Positions 60,980-64,000 of a DNA stretch of 64,000 nucleotides are shown in pieces. Each line of letters begins with the position of its first letter. Position 1 is the stretch's first letter. Source of the DNA: Halorarum halophilum (lineage in GTDB: Archaea; Halobacteriota; Halobacteria; Halobacteriales; Haloferacaceae); the NCBI RefSeq assembly GCF_013401515.1, contig NZ_CP058529.1:3038001-3102000 (forward strand), read 5' to 3'. Position numbers and translations under genes: made by a program. The notes under the pieces are model-generated. The model searched no databases. It was not told the origin of the DNA and worked only from the letters and a program-made list of their open reading frames with translations.

Positions 60980-62305
60980 CTACTGGTCGACATCGGCTCG
61001 ACTCACCTCCCGCCCACGTTTCGACCGGTCGAGGGCGTTCATCACCGGGCTGGAGCTGATCCCGTGCAGGAGTATCGACGTGAGAACGACGAATCCGACG
61101 AACGCCCAGAGCTCCTCCGCCGCGATGAGGAGTTCCGTCTCCCGAAACGACGATTCGGCCAGGGCGTGGGAGAGGTAGTAGAACGAGCCGATGCCGCGGA
61201 TGCCGAAGGTGGAGATGACGAGCCGTTCGGGCCAGGGGGCGTCGCTTCCGACGAAGCTGAGCACCCCCGTTACCGGTCTGACCACCAGGAGGAGTGCCAA
61301 GCCGATCAGCCCTTCGAGCCACGTCACCGGTGCGAGCAACCCCCCGGCGATGGCACCCCCGAACAACACGAGGACCGTCGCCATCAGCAGCCGTTCGACG
61401 AGGACGGCGAAATCGTGGAGCTCCAAGTAGTAGTCGTGTTCCCACTCGAAGTGGCGGAGCGACAGCGCGGCCACGAAGACGGCGATGAAGCCGTACCCGC
61501 CCAGTTGCTCGGTTACCGCGTACGCGAGCAGCGTCGTCGCGAGCGCCTCGACCCCCGCCATCACCTCCCCGCCACGCCCCATCATCTCGGCGACGCTCTC
61601 CGAGGTCGGGAGCCGAAACAGGAAGCGGGCCATGAGGTGTCCGATCACGTAGCCGAACACGAGCCCCGCGCCGATCTTGTAGAGGACGTCGACGAGAACC
61701 CAGTCGATCAGCCAGGACCCCCCGGTGAGCGACGCCCCGGCTACGGCGATCGCCAGGTTCGTGATCGGAAAGGCCAACCCGTCGTTGATGCCCGCTTCCG
61801 AGGTGAGCGCGAACCGAACCGTCCCCCACCGGTGTTGCGGGTCCCGTTCCTCCTCGAGTTCCGTCAGCGGCGCGCCCGACTCGATCCCGGACGCGAGGAC
61901 CGGATCGGTCGGAGCGACCACGGCGCCGAGCAGAATGGCCGTGGCTGGCAAGAGCCCCAGGAGGTGCCACGTGAGGATTGCCATCACCCCGGCCGTGAGG
62001 GGCAACGCGACTCCGAGCAATCGCCAGGTGGCCGACCAGGCTCGTAGCGAGAACGGTCGGTCGAGTTTCAGTCCCGCCCCCATGAGCGAGACGATCACGA
62101 CGAGCTCGGTTATCCGCTCGGTCAGATGGGCGTTCCCGATCGGATCGAGGGCGGGCGCACCGGGGACGACTGCAAAGAGGAGTACTCCGAGCGCGACGTA
62201 TACGATCGGAAACGAGAGGGGTTTGTGTTCGAGCAGCCGTGGGAGGACGGCTGTCCCCAGGAGCGCGATGGCGACAACGATCAGCCCGATCTCGTAGGCG
62301 CTCAT
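60980..62305 (-). CDS. Na+/H+ (cation:proton) antiporter, CPA1 type
   Basis: A 441-residue integral membrane protein with about 12-13 hydrophobic helices. Motifs expected for a cation:proton antiporter are present: LGAVVAPTDPVLASGI (helix with the Thr-Asp pair), EAGINDGLAFPI (the Asn-Asp ion-binding pair) and FGIRGIGSFYYL. These exchangers expel Na+ and help pH and osmotic balance, a housekeeping role in halophiles. It is not obviously linked to sugar use and marks the change to unrelated DNA. Confidence 0.9.
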   Translation of the reverse strand: MSAYEIGLIVVAIALLGTAVLPRLLEHKPLSFPIVYVALGVLLFAVVPGAPALDPIGNAHLTERITELVVIVSLMGAGLKLDRPFSLRAWSATWRLLGVALPLTAGVMAILTWHLLGLLPATAILLGAVVAPTDPVLASGIESGAPLTELEEERDPQHRWGTVRFALTSEAGINDGLAFPITNLAIAVAGASLTGGSWLIDWVLVDVLYKIGAGLVFGYVIGHLMARFLFRLPTSESVAEMMGRGGEVMAGVEALATTLLAYAVTEQLGGYGFIAVFVAALSLRHFEWEHDYYLELHDFAVLVERLLMATVLVLFGGAIAGGLLAPVTWLEGLIGLALLLVVRPVTGVLSFVGSDAPWPERLVISTFGIRGIGSFYYLSHALAESSFRETELLIAAEELWAFVGFVVLTSILLHGISSSPVMNALDRSKRGREVSRADVDQ

Positions 62306-62700
62306 CCACCTCCCTCATTCGGGTCCGAAGTACGAAAGCGTGAGTACGGCGGACGGATCGCTTCACGGAGGTCGTTCAGAGTTGTACGAACTACATACCC
62401 GATCCGGCCTTCGACCTCGTCAGGGCGTTCCCACCGCTGTGAGGACGCTGTCTGCTCGTTCGGGTCCGTCGGCGGGGTCTGGATGTCGTCGTCCGTCTCT
62501 GTCCCTATCGAATCAGTCCAGGCGAGTCGAGTTGCGCGACCATCGCGTCTGCGCTCTCCGCCTGGAGGAGTGCGTGCGAGTCCTTGGCGGAAGTGGTGAC
62601 GTGGTACGACTGCTGTTCGTAGGTCTCCTCGTAATCGGTGAGCCCGTCCCCGTCGTCGTGTGAGACTGAATTCTAACCCGTACGTTCCGATTCCGCGAGA
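62306..62700. other. intergenic region holding one gene fragment
   Basis: Apart from the calcium-binding fragment at 62505-62672, these 395 bp contain no supported gene. GC is lower than in the island. Confidence 0.4.
62505..62672 (-). pseudogene. fragment of a calcium-binding (TSP3-like) protein gene
   Basis: The minus strand reads DDGDGLTDYEETYEQQSYHV and on to QLDSPGLIR-stop. The DDGDGLTDYEE unit is a thrombospondin type 3/calcium-binding repeat typical of large exported proteins. The frame is closed by a stop just upstream and has no start codon, so only about 55 codons survive. It looks like the C-terminal scrap of a lost surface or enzyme gene. Confidence 0.6.
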
Positions 62701-63258
62701 TTACGTAGGGAGAACGTCCTCGACCAGGGCGATCTTGAATTCGACGCGCCCGAGGAAATCTAGCTTCCCATCCTCGGGCATCGCGTATCCTTTCGATTCG
62801 GCGAACGATTCGAACGCCCAATACGCGTAGTCGAACTCCTCCTCGAACGCCCAGTTACGGCCTGGCTCCGCTTGCGTCTCGTACAGCCGCTTCGCGTCCT
62901 GATATCGCTGAACTGCATCATCGCTCTCCAGCATGAGGTGTGCATCTCCCATCCACTCGTGGAGGAGTCCTTCCAGGATGGGGTCGTCAGCGTCCCCTAT
63001 CATCGGCTCGTACCACGGCGATAGGGTCGTGAAGAGGTTCTCTGCACGCGACTGATTCCCTCCTCGGACGTCAGCGCTGATGGCTTCGAGTGTGTGGGCG
63101 AACGCCAATCGCATTGTCCGTCCCGGTTGGAACGTGGACTCGAGTAGCCCGGCGAAGGCGCGAAGGGCGTACAGCTCGGCGGCTTCGCCGTACTCGCCTG
63201 CCTCCTCCAACTGGAACGCGTCAGCGAACAGGTCCCGACTTATATCGTCAATCGGCAT
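62701..63258 (-). CDS. hypothetical protein, TPR-like
   Basis: A 185-residue acidic, all-helical soluble protein. The N-terminal third (FQLEEAGEYGEAAELYALRAF, about 14-34 in shorter pieces) has the spacing of a tetratricopeptide helix pair, and later helices contain HEWMGDAHLMLESDD. It may act as a scaffold, but I do not recognise a named family. ATG 63258 is selected because the extra 13 codons upstream are non-acidic and unlike the rest. Codon bias is milder than in the island. Confidence 0.6.
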   Translation of the reverse strand: MPIDDISRDLFADAFQLEEAGEYGEAAELYALRAFAGLLESTFQPGRTMRLAFAHTLEAISADVRGGNQSRAENLFTTLSPWYEPMIGDADDPILEGLLHEWMGDAHLMLESDDAVQRYQDAKRLYETQAEPGRNWAFEEEFDYAYWAFESFAESKGYAMPEDGKLDFLGRVEFKIALVEDVLPT

Positions 63259-63427
63259 AGCCCAAGCTGAGATGGTAGTGTGGCGTGCGTTCATCACCTG
63301 TACCTTCTCGAAATGGTGGTTCGTTCTGCCGTCCTCTCAATTCTCTATCGTTTCTGAATAGCGTTAGCTCGGACATCGTTGCCGGTTTCATCTCTTTTCT
63401 TGTCAACGACGAGGTGAATATCTGCTC

Positions 63428-63847
63428 TCAGTCATAGAGTCGAATCCCGTAACCCTTATCTCTCGCGAACTGACATAATGCGAGTACTTGTTTGGATACA
63501 GTTTCCTGCACACTCGCTCGTCCTACGTTTTCGTGATCGGCCTGCTCTGCATATTCGTCGATAATCACCACTAGATTTGCAATATCTTTGCCGAATATCG
63601 TTCGAGCCTCTCCGCTGTCGATGAGAATATCGTACAACCGTTCGGCTCCATACTCCTCAATCAGGTCCCTCGGAATCGTTTCCACAAGGAGATACTCGCT
63701 TTCATCCCAATTGGTGATTAATCTCTCAGCGGTCTCAGACCCCGCTTCGTGGTCTGAAGAATCGGGTCCTGCACCATGATACTGATTGTAGTACTCCCGG
63801 ATGTCGTCTGCAGTCATGCCGGATGGGACAACTAAACGAAGGTCCAT
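63428..63847 (-). CDS. hypothetical protein in a low-GC pair
   Basis: A 139-residue acidic protein starting MDLRLVVPSGMTADDIREYY, with lower GC and more A/T-ending codons than the island. I see no membrane segment or catalytic motif. It begins three bases after the stop of the gene at 63850, so the two are co-translated. The composition suggests separate ancestry, perhaps another accessory region beyond the window. Function not assigned. Confidence 0.6.
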   Translation of the reverse strand: MDLRLVVPSGMTADDIREYYNQYHGAGPDSSDHEAGSETAERLITNWDESEYLLVETIPRDLIEEYGAERLYDILIDSGEARTIFGKDIANLVVIIDEYAEQADHENVGRASVQETVSKQVLALCQFARDKGYGIRLYD

Positions 63848-63849
63848 GA

Positions 63850-64000
63850 TTATTTCATCTCCTGTGCAGTTTCATATAACGCACTGAGTTGCTCTTCGCT
63901 GAATGGAATCTGCTCGTCGTATGCATCTGACGGCCCAACACTTCGTAATTTATCACTGTCCCTAAATGGATCTGGGAGGTCGTCATCCGTGAGTTCCAGA
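63850..64000 (-). CDS. C-terminal end of a hypothetical protein (runs off the window)
   Basis: The last 49 codons of a minus-strand gene, ending IPFSEEQLSALYETAQEMK-stop at 63850-63852. Earlier visible text (LTDDDLPDPFRDSDKL) is acidic and polar. Its start lies beyond 64000. It is immediately upstream of the gene at 63428 with a two-base gap, so they form an operon. Too little is present to name it. Confidence 0.6.
   Translation of the reverse strand, partial: LELTDDDLPDPFRDSDKLRSVGPSDAYDEQIPFSEEQLSALYETAQEMK

Noticed and set aside
1-64000. CRISPR arrays, tRNA or rRNA genes, transposases
   Set aside because: No regularly spaced repeats, no cloverleaf-like segments and no transposase motif were found; remnants are explained by local duplication.

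Overview
The window is GC-rich, its proteins are strongly acidic, many genes start directly (leaderless) about 25-31 bases after an archaeal TATA box, exported proteins carry Tat signals, and binding-protein lipoproteins have haloarchaeal lipoboxes. It therefore comes from a haloarchaeon (class Halobacteria); the genus cannot be fixed from sequence alone. GC drops and sugar genes stop after about position 60,100, so the catabolic island ends there.

Positions 460-60,052 are one large accessory island for pectin or rhamnogalacturonan-type polysaccharide use. (1) 460-11,989: three Gfo/Idh/MocA dehydrogenases, a LarA-like nickel racemase/epimerase homologue, a cytoplasmic PL2 pectate lyase, a Tat-exported PL1 pectate lyase and a GH28 polygalacturonase. 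(2) 12,104-18,740: a peptide/opine-type ABC importer with a fused double ATPase. (3) 18,833-25,371: enolase-superfamily sugar-acid dehydratases, a uronate dehydrogenase and a DHDPS-family aldolase/dehydratase. (4) 25,450-35,595: two IclR regulators, two ThuA-like proteins, an esterase-like hydrolase, a GH4 glycosidase, a second DHDPS-family enzyme and a CBM9-like protein, with many gene remnants between them. (5) 35,944-42,171: a nearly complete L-rhamnose diketo-hydrolase pathway (lactonase, mutarotase, MDR dehydrogenase, rhamnonate dehydratase, F420-type LLM oxidoreductase, FAH-family hydrolase). (6) 42,321-45,796: an SGNH esterase, a Tat-exported beta-helix protein and a UspA protein. (7) 46,242-52,308: a second, paralogous ABC importer with separate ATPases. 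(8) 52,689-60,052: a dehydratase paralogue, sulfatase, second GH28, SMP-30 lactonase and D-galactonate dehydratase. The tail (60,980-64,000) has a Na+/H+ antiporter and unrelated hypothetical genes.

A coherent reading is that polymer is cut outside the cell, oligomers enter by the two importers, internal PL2/GH28/GH4 enzymes release galacturonate and rhamnose, uronate dehydrogenase plus SMP-30 lactonase give aldarate for dehydration, and rhamnose is oxidised to pyruvate and lactate. Substrates are inferred from family membership and context.

The most unusual features are in the spaces between genes. An IclR-ThuA-DgoD module was duplicated and has decayed reciprocally: IclR and ThuA are intact with a DgoD scrap at 25,450-27,760, while DgoD is intact with IclR and ThuA scraps at 58,183-60,052; a third decayed copy lies at 32,948-33,666. 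Two recurring dyads mark these loci: a 22-bp RTTACR-N10-YGTAAY element (five copies) and a 17-bp GTTCCC-N5-GGGAAC palindrome (three perfect, two imperfect copies).
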